Assembly (NCBI GenBank): GCA_030685065.1
Contig: JAUXQH010000136.1
Coordinates: forward strand, 1-64,000
Length of the DNA stretch: 64,000 nucleotides
Reading direction: 5' to 3'
DNA from: Pseudomonadota bacterium
GTDB taxonomy: Bacteria; Myxococcota_A; UBA796; SXON01
Position 1 is the stretch's first letter. Every line of letters starts with the position of its first letter. Under the pieces are notes generated by a model. That model did not search any database, was not told where the DNA came from, and was given only the letters and a program-made list of their open reading frames with translations. Positions 18,737 through 26,701 of this stretch are shown piece after piece. The translations under genes were made by a program, and so were the position numbers.

Positions 18737-19876
18737 GTGCTCCTCCTCGTCGCCCCCGCCCTCGCCCTCCCCCTCCTCGTCGAGCGCTTCGACGCCACCA
18801 CGCTCGCGGAGGGGTGGAAGCCCAGCATCGGCGCCCAGACCGGGGGCGGCAAGCCGAGCGCCTACGCCGTCGAGGACGGCGCGCTCGTGTTCCGCGCGGA
18901 GGCGAAGACCCGACGGTTCACCGCCGTGTCGCGCAAGCTCGAGCTCCGAGACGTGAGCTGGATCCGCGTGGACGCCCGGGTCAAGACCGAGGGTGTCTCG
19001 GCCGACGCTTCGTCGGTCGCTCCGTGCGGCGTGTTCGTTCGGTTCGAAGGCGGGGAGCGGATGCAGGCAGGCCCCTGCACGTCGAGCCCCGCGTCCGGGT
19101 CCGACTGGACGCCCTCCACGCGCTACTTCGAAGTGCCGGCCGGCGCCCGCGACGTCGAGGTCGGGTTCCTCCTGCCCGGGGCCGGCACGGCCGCCTACGA
19201 CGATCTCATCGTGGAGCCCGTCAGCCCGGACTGGAAGGCGCTCGGCCGGGGGTCCTTCACCTACCACTGGCTGGGAACCGACGCGTTCCGCGAAGACCAG
19301 CTCGTGGCAAACGACGAGGCGTACGATCGCGCAATCGCGATGCTCGGAGCCGCGCCCGCCCCCTCTTCGCCGGGGGCGCGCATCGAGTACCACCGCTACG
19401 GCGATCTCGAGACGATCGCCCAGTACACCGGGGTGCGCACCGATGCGCATGTGTCCGGCGCCGCGATCCACACCATCTTCCGCAACGACGTCGTCTCGAT
19501 CATGAGGGTGCTGGCCCACGCCTGGGGCGACCCCCCGCCCCTCCTCGCCGAGGGGCTCGCGGTGTCGTTCGCCGGGGAGTGGGACGGCCGCGAGCTCCGG
19601 CAGGCATCCCGCGCGCTCGCGTCCGCCGGCACCGCGCCGAAGCTGGACACGCTGCTCGATCCCGCCGCGTTCCACGGCTTGCCGCCGAACGTGGCCTACC
19701 CGGTGGCGGGCGCGTTCGCGCAGTGGCTCGTGGCGACCAAGGGCCAGGGCTCGCTCCAGGCGTTGTACGGGCAGCTGCACGCCGAGGCGCCCGTGGCCGA
19801 CAATCGCAAGGCCCTCGAGGCTGCGCTCGGCATGACGCTCGCCGAGGCCGACACCGCGCTGCGGGCGTGGTGGTGA
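18737..19876 (+). CDS. secreted protein with degenerate gluzincin-like region
   Basis: A 379-residue exported protein. GTG 18737 begins a short hydrophobic leader (MLLLVAPALALP). Residues ~12-160 resemble a carbohydrate-binding-type beta-sandwich (SWIRVDARVKTEGV ... AYDDLIVEPVSPDWK). The second half, from about 185, looks like a peptidase MA/M1-type helical domain, with VLAHAWGDPPPLLAEGLAVSF around 265-285. That aligns with the HExxH ... W-x-x-EGLA segment of gluzincins, but the first Glu and second His are missing, so catalysis is doubtful. I do not recognise a named family. It is divergent from the lipoprotein pair to its left and 43 bases upstream of the EF-hand protein gene. Confidence 0.65.
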   Translation: MLLLVAPALALPLLVERFDATTLAEGWKPSIGAQTGGGKPSAYAVEDGALVFRAEAKTRRFTAVSRKLELRDVSWIRVDARVKTEGVSADASSVAPCGVFVRFEGGERMQAGPCTSSPASGSDWTPSTRYFEVPAGARDVEVGFLLPGAGTAAYDDLIVEPVSPDWKALGRGSFTYHWLGTDAFREDQLVANDEAYDRAIAMLGAAPAPSSPGARIEYHRYGDLETIAQYTGVRTDAHVSGAAIHTIFRNDVVSIMRVLAHAWGDPPPLLAEGLAVSFAGEWDGRELRQASRALASAGTAPKLDTLLDPAAFHGLPPNVAYPVAGAFAQWLVATKGQGSLQALYGQLHAEAPVADNRKALEAALGMTLAEADTALRAWW

Positions 19877-19919
19877 TCCTTCAAAGCCCGGGCCCGTCCG
19901 GATTCGGTAGAAACAGAAG

Positions 19920-22154
19920 ATGAACGGTCACACCTGGCGATTTTTTCGGGCGGGCGGCGTAGATCAGGTGCGCCTCGAGACCGCGGACGATCTGCGCAAC
20001 CTCGGCGCCCTCGATCTCAAGCTGTGGGTCGCGCTCGGGTGTCCCGTTCGCGGGCTGGAGATCGACGAGCGGATGATGGCGCTCGTGGACACCGATGGGG
20101 ATCAACGCGTACGCGCGCCCGAGCTGCTCGCCGCGGTGGCCGTCGTGTGTCGATTGCTGCGCGATCCCGCCGAGATCCTTCACTCGCCTCGGGCGCTCCC
20201 GCTCGCGAGCATCCGTGACGACTGCCCGGAGGGCCGCGCCGCGCTCGCGTCGGCGCGCGGGATCCTGGCGGGGCTGGGCCGGCCGGCGGCGACCGAGATC
20301 ACGGTCGCCGACGTCTCCGACGAGAGCGCGATCTTCGCGAACATCCGGTTCAACGGAGACGGCATCGTCACGGAGGCCCTGGCCCAGAGCCCGGAGGTAG
20401 CCTCCATCATCCGCGACGCCGTCACCTGCCTCGGCGGCGATCGCGACCGCGCCGGGGCCGAGGGCGTCACAGTCGCGCGCATCGAGGCGTTCTACGCCGC
20501 GTGCCAGGCCTTTGCCGACTGGAACGACCGTGCCACCACGGAGGCCGCGGCGCTGTTCCCTCTCGGCGCCGACGCCACGCGGGCCGCCCACGCGGCGCTC
20601 GAGGCGGTTCGCGCCAAGGTCGACGACTTTTTCTCCCGCGTACGGCTCGCCGCCTTCGACGCGCGGAGCATCGGGCCCATGAACCGTCCGGAGAGCGAGT
20701 ACATCGCCATCGCGGGCCACGACCTGTCCGCCGGCTGCACCGAGCTGGAGCCGTTCCCGCTCGCGCTCGTCGCTCCCGGCCGCACGCTCCCGCTCGCGGA
20801 GGGAGTGAACCCCGCGTGGGCCGCTCGGATCGAGGCCCTCCACGATCAAGTCGTGCGGCCGATCCTGGGCCAGCGCGCCGAGTGCACCGCGGCGGAGTGG
20901 ACCCAGCTGAAGGGCTCCCTCGCGCCGTTCCGCGCCTGGCTCGCGGCGGAGGCGGGCAAGGAGGTGGCGAGCCTCGGCGCCGCGCGGGTGGCAGAGATCA
21001 TCGCCGGCGACGGCAAGGCCCAGGTCCTGGCGCTCGTCGCCCGCGACGAGGAGCGCCGCCCCGAGGCCGAGTCGATCGGGGACGTCGAGCGGCTGGTCCG
21101 CTACCACGCCAACCTCGGGCAGCTCCTCCGCAACTTCGTCAACTTCTCGGCGTTCTACGGGCGCTCGGACAAGGCGGTGTTCCAGGCGGGCACGGTGTTC
21201 CTCGACCAGCGCAGCTGCGAGCTCGCGATCCAGGTCCAGGACGCGGGCCGCCACGCGGCGATGGCCGGATTGTCAGGGTCATACCTTGTCTACCTCGACT
21301 GCGCGCGCAAGCTCGACGGGCGCAAGATGACCGTTTGCGCCGCCATCACGGACGGCGACTCGGACAACTTGATGGTGGGCCGAAACGGGCTCTTCTACGA
21401 CCGCAAGGGCCGGGACTACGACGCGACGATCACGCGCATCGTGGACAACCCGATCAGCCTCCGGCAGGCGTTCTGGTCGCCCTACAAGAAGTTTCTCCGG
21501 GCGCTCGAGGACTACATCAGCAAGCGCGCCGCCGCCGCCGAAGCCGCGTCCCATACCAGCCTGAACGCGGCGGCCGAGAAGGTGTCCACCTCGGATCGGC
21601 CCGCGCCGGCCCCGGCGGCCCCAGCGGCGCCGGCGAAGATCGACGTCGGCACGGTTGCCGCCATCGGCGTGGCCGTGGGCGGCATCACCGCCGCGCTCGG
21701 CGCCATCATGCAGGCCGTGTTCGGGCTCGGCATGTGGATGCCGCTCGGGCTGGTCGGCCTGCTGCTCGCGATCTCGGGCCCCTCCGTCTTCATCGCGGCG
21801 CTCAAGCTCCGCCACCGCAACATCGGCCCCATCCTCGACGCGGACGGCTGGGCCTTGAACACGCAGGCCAGGGTCAACATCCCCTTCGGCCGCTCGCTCA
21901 CCCAGCTCGCGGCCCTCCCGCCCGGCGCCGCGAGGGGGTTGCGCGATCCCTTCGCGCCACCGCCGGCGCGGTGGCCCTACGTCGTCGGGGCGATCGCGAC
22001 GATCCTGCTCGTGATCATCGGGCTCGCCGGATCGGGGAAGATCCAGATCCCGGGCTTCCCGATCCCGGGCGACGCCCCCTCCGCTACCGCACCCGACCTC
22101 GGCGCCGCCCCGGCAGGGGCCTCGACGGCGCCGGCGGCTCCAGCGGCGCCCTGA
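19920..22154 (+). CDS. unknown EF-hand membrane protein
   Basis: A 744-residue protein of no family that I can name. Residues 57-68 (DTDGDQRVRAPE) are a textbook 12-residue EF-hand loop with Asp at 1, 3, 5 and Glu at 12, so calcium binding is likely. A long, mainly helical soluble part follows to ~540, including the conserved-looking YHANLGQLLRNFVNFSAFYG and YDATITRIVDNPISLRQAFWSPY. A Pro/Ala linker comes next, then two membrane helices around 576-630, a third near 685-705, and an Ala/Pro-rich tail. The start ATG 19920 lies 43 bases after the previous gene. The overall layout (large cytosolic N-part, C-terminal anchor) is seen; the function is unknown. Confidence 0.75.
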   Translation: MNGHTWRFFRAGGVDQVRLETADDLRNLGALDLKLWVALGCPVRGLEIDERMMALVDTDGDQRVRAPELLAAVAVVCRLLRDPAEILHSPRALPLASIRDDCPEGRAALASARGILAGLGRPAATEITVADVSDESAIFANIRFNGDGIVTEALAQSPEVASIIRDAVTCLGGDRDRAGAEGVTVARIEAFYAACQAFADWNDRATTEAAALFPLGADATRAAHAALEAVRAKVDDFFSRVRLAAFDARSIGPMNRPESEYIAIAGHDLSAGCTELEPFPLALVAPGRTLPLAEGVNPAWAARIEALHDQVVRPILGQRAECTAAEWTQLKGSLAPFRAWLAAEAGKEVASLGAARVAEIIAGDGKAQVLALVARDEERRPEAESIGDVERLVRYHANLGQLLRNFVNFSAFYGRSDKAVFQAGTVFLDQRSCELAIQVQDAGRHAAMAGLSGSYLVYLDCARKLDGRKMTVCAAITDGDSDNLMVGRNGLFYDRKGRDYDATITRIVDNPISLRQAFWSPYKKFLRALEDYISKRAAAAEAASHTSLNAAAEKVSTSDRPAPAPAAPAAPAKIDVGTVAAIGVAVGGITAALGAIMQAVFGLGMWMPLGLVGLLLAISGPSVFIAALKLRHRNIGPILDADGWALNTQARVNIPFGRSLTQLAALPPGAARGLRDPFAPPPARWPYVVGAIATILLVIIGLAGSGKIQIPGFPIPGDAPSATAPDLGAAPAGASTAPAAPAAP

Positions 22155-22271
22155 CCGTGTAGCGGGCAGTCGAAGGTGGCGAGGCGCTGCGCGCGCGGCA
22201 GAAAACTGGATTAGAACCAAGCCGACCCTGCTGCTGGGATCGAGCGCCGAGCCTGGGTCTGGAGCCGTTCC

Positions 22272-22778
22272 GTGCACCTGTACCTGATCCGTCATGCCTC
22301 CGCCGCCGACGCACCCGAGGGGCCCGTGCCCGAGGGGCTCCCCGAAGGGGTCGACCCCTCCGACGCCGCCCGTCCGCTCACGCAGCGCGGCGCCCGTCGG
22401 TTCGCCTCCGTGGTGCAAGGCCTCGCCAACGCGGGCATCTCCTTCGACCGCCTCTACTACAGCCCCATGATCCGCGCGGTGCAGACCGCCGAGCTGCTCG
22501 AGCAGCTCCTGGACGGCGACTCGATGGTGTCGCCGCACCTCGCCGCGGCGCCGACCGAGCTTGCCCTCCGCACGTTCACGGGTGACCGCGTGGCCCTCGT
22601 CGGCCACGAGCCGTGGCTCGGAGAGCTCCTCGGTCTGCTCACGCTCGACTCGGCGGAGGCCGGGCGCGCCTACACCTGGAAAAAGGGAGGAGTCGCCTGG
22701 CTGGAGGGCGAGCTGGCGTTCGGGGGCATGACGCTCCGCGGCTTCTGGGCCCCGAAGATGTTGCGCCCCGAGAGGTAG
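22272..22778 (+). CDS. SixA-like phosphohistidine phosphatase
   Basis: A 168-residue histidine phosphatase of the short SixA branch. The catalytic LIRHASAAD is at residues 5-13 and the second catalytic His is in ALVGHEPWLGELL near residue 113. RAVQTAELL near residue 75 is the conserved Arg helix. SixA removes phosphate from phosphohistidine, for example on the HPt domain of a hybrid kinase or on PTS proteins; the partner here is unknown. Start is GTG 22272, with weak upstream purines. The gene stands alone, convergent with the YXWGXW gene. Confidence 0.85.
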   Translation: MHLYLIRHASAADAPEGPVPEGLPEGVDPSDAARPLTQRGARRFASVVQGLANAGISFDRLYYSPMIRAVQTAELLEQLLDGDSMVSPHLAAAPTELALRTFTGDRVALVGHEPWLGELLGLLTLDSAEAGRAYTWKKGGVAWLEGELAFGGMTLRGFWAPKMLRPER

Positions 22779-22802
22779 CGGCGGCCGGAGCGGCCGCACC
22801 AC

Positions 22803-22832
22803 TAGCCAGAACGCGCTCGGGCGTTCTGGCTA
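22803..22832. terminator. perfect 12-bp hairpin at the YXWGXW gene stop
   Basis: TAGCCAGAACGC (22803-22814) is fully complementary to GCGTTCTGGCTA (22821-22832), with a 6-base loop. On the minus strand the first three bases of the hairpin are the TAG stop codon of the YXWGXW gene. A second small GC hairpin (GCGGCCG/CGGCCGC around 22782-22798) lies just beyond, towards the SixA-like gene. The same 15 bases found here on the minus strand recur at the stop codon of the flavin reductase at 58970. Confidence 0.65.
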
Positions 22833-24233
22833 CCGCACGCCGTCCACGGGCAACGCGAGCGGCAGCTCTTCGCCGGGGGTCTCGCCGTAGGGCGCTTCGG
22901 CGTGCGGAGCCGACCAGCCGTCGTCCACGCCCTCGGGTGGGGTCCACGACTCGGGATCGTCGGCGCCGTACTCGGACTCCGGCACCCAGTAGCCATCGTT
23001 CCAGGCCTCGCCGTCGAACCACCCGGGCACCCACACAGCGCCGGGACGAGCCTCGAGCGGCTCCCAATATCCGGCTTCGTAGGTGCCATCATCGCGATAC
23101 CGGGCGTCCACCCAGGCGTAGCCCGAGCGCCCGGCAGGCCGCCAGAACCCCTCGACCCAGCTCTCGCCATCCCAGAAGCCGGGCTCCCAGATGAACCCGG
23201 CCGGGGCCTGCGCGACGGGGCGCCAGTAGCCCGGGACATAGCTGCCATCGCGCAGATAGACGCCCTCGACCCACGCCCACTGGCCGTCCCGGCGCTCCTC
23301 GAGCCGCCAGTAACCCTCGACGTAGCCGGAGCCGACCCAGAAGCCGGGGACCCAGCTCCACCGCGCGCCATACCAGGACGGCGCCACGCGCGTGGGCGTC
23401 CAGTGACCCGGCATCCAGTAGGGCCCGTTCCAATACCCCGGGATCCACGTCCACCCGCCGCGCGACGGGGGCGCCCAGCCGGTTTCCCAGGGCGAGGGCG
23501 TAAAATCGAATGAAACCACCACCCAGGTGGTGTGCACCCAGCGGTAGTGCGGGTGCACCCACCAATGGGTGTACCGGCTGCGGTATCCGTAGCGCTCGGG
23601 CACCCGGTGGCCGGAGGGCCCGTAGGCGCGCACGTGGCTCGGGTGCGGATGGCCATACCGGCGATCGGTCGTGCGATACGCCGAGCGGTGCGTGCGCTCG
23701 CGGGCGCCCTCGTAAGGGACGCGCGAGGTCTCGCGGGGCGGGGGCGAGGTGCGCGGACGGGACACGGCGGCGGCGTGGCGCTCCGAGCTGGCCCCGTCCG
23801 CGCCGCTCCTCGGCTCGCGCCCCGACTCCGGGCCCGGGCGTCCGTCCGATGCGGCGGGAGGCCGCCCCGGCTCGGCGGGGGCCGCCGGAGAGGGGCGCGC
23901 GGGCTCGGTCCCCACGGGCGCCGGGCTCCGGGTGGGAGCCGGAGCGGGCGTCGGGGCGGGCGTTGGGCTGGGCGCGGGGCTCCGGGTCGGGGCGGGGGCG
24001 GGGCTCCGGCTCGGAGCGGGAGACGGGGCCGGCCCGGGGGCAGGCGTCGGTGCGGGAGTAGGCTTCTTCGCGGGGGTCTCGGCGGGCTTCTTCGCGGGGG
24101 GCCGCTTCTTCGGCGGGGGCGACTCCTTGTCGCTCTCCTCTCGCTCCTTGGGCGCGGCGGGGCTCGATCCGGCGACCGCCGGCCCCGCGAGGAGGGCCGC
24201 GAGCAACATCAGGCGCCATCCGGGTCGCAGCAT
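22830..24233 (-). CDS. exported YXWGXW repeat protein
   Basis: A 467-residue secreted protein. Start ATG 24233 has AGGAG six bases upstream and opens a clean signal peptide (MLRPGWRLMLLAALLAGPAVAG). A Lys/Glu/Pro segment follows, then a long Pro-Ala-Thr/Ser/Arg low-complexity stalk (~residues 50-125). From ~230 to the end there are about nine short units with the G-aromatic-W signature (for example WIPGYWNGPYW, WVPGFWVGSGY, FIWEPGFWDGESW), the YXWGXW pattern (PF12779) known from proteobacterial envelope proteins. Each unit probably forms a beta-hairpin. The function is unknown; location is the envelope. The frame is open 90 bases further upstream, without signal-peptide character. Confidence 0.85.
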   Translation of the reverse strand: MLRPGWRLMLLAALLAGPAVAGSSPAAPKEREESDKESPPPKKRPPAKKPAETPAKKPTPAPTPAPGPAPSPAPSRSPAPAPTRSPAPSPTPAPTPAPAPTRSPAPVGTEPARPSPAAPAEPGRPPAASDGRPGPESGREPRSGADGASSERHAAAVSRPRTSPPPRETSRVPYEGARERTHRSAYRTTDRRYGHPHPSHVRAYGPSGHRVPERYGYRSRYTHWWVHPHYRWVHTTWVVVSFDFTPSPWETGWAPPSRGGWTWIPGYWNGPYWMPGHWTPTRVAPSWYGARWSWVPGFWVGSGYVEGYWRLEERRDGQWAWVEGVYLRDGSYVPGYWRPVAQAPAGFIWEPGFWDGESWVEGFWRPAGRSGYAWVDARYRDDGTYEAGYWEPLEARPGAVWVPGWFDGEAWNDGYWVPESEYGADDPESWTPPEGVDDGWSAPHAEAPYGETPGEELPLALPVDGVR

Positions 24234-24350
24234 TCGCGTCTCCTTCGTCATGCGTAGCAAGGCTTCGACTCGGTGGTACGCCCGAGGGCCAGGTCTATTC
24301 GCCCGTCCCCGTCCGCGGGGCAACGCCGACGCTGCGTTACGTCCGCCGAC

Positions 24351-24968
24351 ATGAAGTCACTGCACCGCCCCGATCTGTACAGCTGGTCCGCGTTCGACGA
24401 GGCCCGAAACGTCGACTTCCACGGCCTGTGCTGGGCGCGCCCCGACACGTCGAGCGCGGGCGGGAACGTGCTCGTCGATCCGATGCCGCTGTCGGCGCAC
24501 GATCGCGCGCACCTCGAGAGCCTGGGCGGGGTGGCCCTCATCGTCCTCACGAACTCCGACCACACGCGCGCCGCCCAGGAGATCGCCGCCTGGTCGGGAG
24601 CGAAGATCGCCGGGCCGGCCGCCGAGAAGGAGACCTTCCCCTTCCCCTGCGACCGTTGGCTGGAGGACGGCGACGAGGTCGTGCCTGGGCTCGTGGTCCA
24701 CGCGATGGCCGGCTCGAAGACCCCCGGGGAGCTCGCCCTCGTGCTCGATGGCACCACGCTCATCACCGGTGACCTGGTTCGCGCCCACAAGGCGGGGAGC
24801 CTGATGCTCCTCCCCGACGCGAAGCTGGTGGACAAGGCCGCGGCCGTCGCCTCCGTGCGCAAGCTCGCGGCGATCGACACCATCGACACCGTGCTCGTCG
24901 GGGACGGGTGGCCGCTGTTCGGCAACGGCGGGAACGCGCTTCGCGCGCTGGCCGCACGGCTCGGCTGA
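24351..24968 (+). CDS. metallo-beta-lactamase-like protein lacking most metal ligands
   Basis: A 205-residue protein whose strand order and motifs resemble the MBL fold: a buried strand VALIVLTNSDHTRAAQEIAAW, then VPGLVVHAMAGSKTPGELALVL and TTLITGDLVRAHKAGSLMLLP. In active MBL proteins the first motif is THxHxDH; here only the Asp-His pair of LTNSDHT remains. The later GD (GDLVR) and the segment around LVGDGWPLFGNG, where a ligand His would be expected, are altered too. It may be a non-catalytic or atypical metal-binding MBL relative. ATG 24351 directly follows a GTCCGCCGAC leader without a clear Shine-Dalgarno sequence. Confidence 0.65.
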   Translation: MKSLHRPDLYSWSAFDEARNVDFHGLCWARPDTSSAGGNVLVDPMPLSAHDRAHLESLGGVALIVLTNSDHTRAAQEIAAWSGAKIAGPAAEKETFPFPCDRWLEDGDEVVPGLVVHAMAGSKTPGELALVLDGTTLITGDLVRAHKAGSLMLLPDAKLVDKAAAVASVRKLAAIDTIDTVLVGDGWPLFGNGGNALRALAARLG

Positions 24969-25017
24969 CCGCGAGCGCGGCGGGAACAATCAGCGCCCGC
25001 GCGTGTCGGAAACTCGC

Positions 25018-25548
25018 ATGATCCCCATCCTCTTCAGCCCCGAGTGCCCTCCCCCGCCCGACCAGGCGGGGCTCGTCGTCGTTGTCGACAAGTCCGAGTT
25101 CGTGCTCGCCGTGTTCCGCGACCGCGTGGTGGTGCCGGGCCCCGACGGTCCGGCGTGCTTCGCCGTCGCCCTCGGGGCGAGCCCGGTCGGTCACAAGGAG
25201 CAACGGGGCGACGAACGCACCCCCGTCGGCACCTTCCGCGTCACGAACAAGAACCCGGCCTCGTCCTTCCACCTGTCGCTCGGGCTCGACTACCCGCAGG
25301 CCCGGGACGCCGAAGCCGGCTTCGGAGCCGGCCGAATCGACGCGCGTACCCGCGATCGGGTCGTCGCCGCGGCCGCCGCCGGGGGCATGCCGGCGCGCGA
25401 CACGGCCCTCGGCGGAGACATCTACCTTCACGGGGGCGGGGCCTACCCGAACTCGTGGACGGACGGCTGTGTCGCGATCGCGAACGAGCAGATCGAGTGG
25501 CTCTACGCCACGGTCAGCAAGGGGACGATCGTCGTGATCCGCGAGTGA
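25018..25548 (+). CDS. L,D-transpeptidase (YkuD) domain protein
   Basis: A 176-residue YkuD-family protein. The domain covers nearly the whole chain: VVVVDKSEFVLAVFRDRVV opens it, GTFRVTNKNP is the central loop, and YLHGGGAYPNSWTDGCVAI near 150 supplies the catalytic His and Cys. The usual ShGC motif reads TDGC here; the Cys is kept. L,D-transpeptidases form 3-3 peptidoglycan cross-links or attach lipoproteins, but no signal peptide or anchor is visible, which is unusual for an enzyme acting on the wall. An in-frame GTG at 25003 would add five residues (MSETR). Convergent with the next lipoprotein, stops 1 base apart. Confidence 0.82.
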   Translation: MIPILFSPECPPPPDQAGLVVVVDKSEFVLAVFRDRVVVPGPDGPACFAVALGASPVGHKEQRGDERTPVGTFRVTNKNPASSFHLSLGLDYPQARDAEAGFGAGRIDARTRDRVVAAAAAGGMPARDTALGGDIYLHGGGAYPNSWTDGCVAIANEQIEWLYATVSKGTIVVIRE

Positions 25549-25549
25549 T

Positions 25550-26608
25550 TCAGATGGGTTCGCTGCCATCCTTGAAGACGTGGTACCACATGTACCAGCC
25601 CGTCGGCACCGCCCGGGCCAGGGTGACGGCCTCGCCGTAGCTGTCCGGCATCCGCTCCCCACCGTCGGCCGCCCAGATGTCGTCCTCGCCCAGGTACAAG
25701 GTGTGGACCGGGGCCCCGACCGCGCTGGAGTTGTAGAAGATCCGCATGCTCTCGTCCTCGAACCGGACGAACTCCGGCGCGAAGCCGTCCACGCCCAGCG
25801 CGCCGTCGTGCGTGAAGCTCACGCCGCCGTCGGTCGAGCGGCCCCACTCCAGCCCGAAGGAGGCCATGACGCATCGGTCGCCCTCCGAGCAGTACACGCT
25901 CGGGTCGGCATAGGGCCCGCGAACGGCCGATCCCTGCTGGGTCCAATGGACCAGGTCGTCCGAGACCGCCCAGTAGACCTCGTGGGTCTCCGGGTAGGTC
26001 CAGGTCGCGGAGGTGAGGTATTCCTCGGGCGTCATGCCGACGTAGTACATCCGCCAGGTTCCGTCGGGCTGGCGGACCACGTCGGGGTCGACCACCATGC
26101 CGCGCACGAGGCCATCGACGAGGAAATCATCGACAGGCGTGAACGTACGACCGTCCTCGCTCACGGCGAGCGCGAGCGCGCCGAGCCCGGGCACGCCGTG
26201 GGTGAGCATCCAGGTCGATCGCTCGTTCGCGAGCTCGAGCGCGTGATCGTAGCGACCGTCCACGTAGTAGAGCCAGAAGCGACCGTCGTCCGTCGCGACG
26301 ACCTCGGGGACGGCCGCTGTCTCGATCACGACGCCTTCGAGCGCCACGAAGGTGCTCGCGTCCTCGGAGAAGGCCATCTGGATGTCCTGCTTCCAGGGGC
26401 CGTTGTCGCCCTTCCGCTCCTCCACGAAAGCCTCGAAGCCCACCAGCTCGCAGTCGGTCGCGGTCCCGTCGATGACGTGCTCGAGCATCGCCACGCGATC
26501 GAGCTCCTCGCAGGCCACTACGTCCGGCCCCGTGTCCGGGAGCGCAGGCTTGTCTCCGGTGCAAGCGAGCAGGAGGACGAGGGGGAAGACGGGGGAGAGG
26601 GTACGCAC
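25550..26608 (-). CDS. five-bladed-propeller lipoprotein (GH43/GH32-like)
   Basis: A 352-residue lipoprotein. GTG 26608 begins signal MRTLSPVFPLVLLLAC, with an acidic linker (TGDKPALPDTGPD) after it. The body carries repeats typical of GH43/GH62/GH32-like five-bladed propellers: VPEVVATDDGRFWLYYVDG, DPDVVRQPDGTWRMYYVGM, YWAVSDDLVHWTQQGS and FAPEFVRFEDESMRIFYNS. Here the D/E residues preceding each aromatic strand are conserved and may line an active site. It could bind or cleave a glycan, but catalytic residues cannot be assigned. An ATG at 26662 would give a longer, charged leader; the GTG was preferred for its signal peptide. Confidence 0.75.
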   Translation of the reverse strand: MRTLSPVFPLVLLLACTGDKPALPDTGPDVVACEELDRVAMLEHVIDGTATDCELVGFEAFVEERKGDNGPWKQDIQMAFSEDASTFVALEGVVIETAAVPEVVATDDGRFWLYYVDGRYDHALELANERSTWMLTHGVPGLGALALAVSEDGRTFTPVDDFLVDGLVRGMVVDPDVVRQPDGTWRMYYVGMTPEEYLTSATWTYPETHEVYWAVSDDLVHWTQQGSAVRGPYADPSVYCSEGDRCVMASFGLEWGRSTDGGVSFTHDGALGVDGFAPEFVRFEDESMRIFYNSSAVGAPVHTLYLGEDDIWAADGGERMPDSYGEAVTLARAVPTGWYMWYHVFKDGSEPI

Positions 26609-26701
26609 CCCCAGGCTGTACCACCGACGACGAGCACCCGCGACCATCGGTGAGGCCGCCAATGCTTACGTGACGACGCGGCGCGCGTTACCACGCGGCC
26701 G

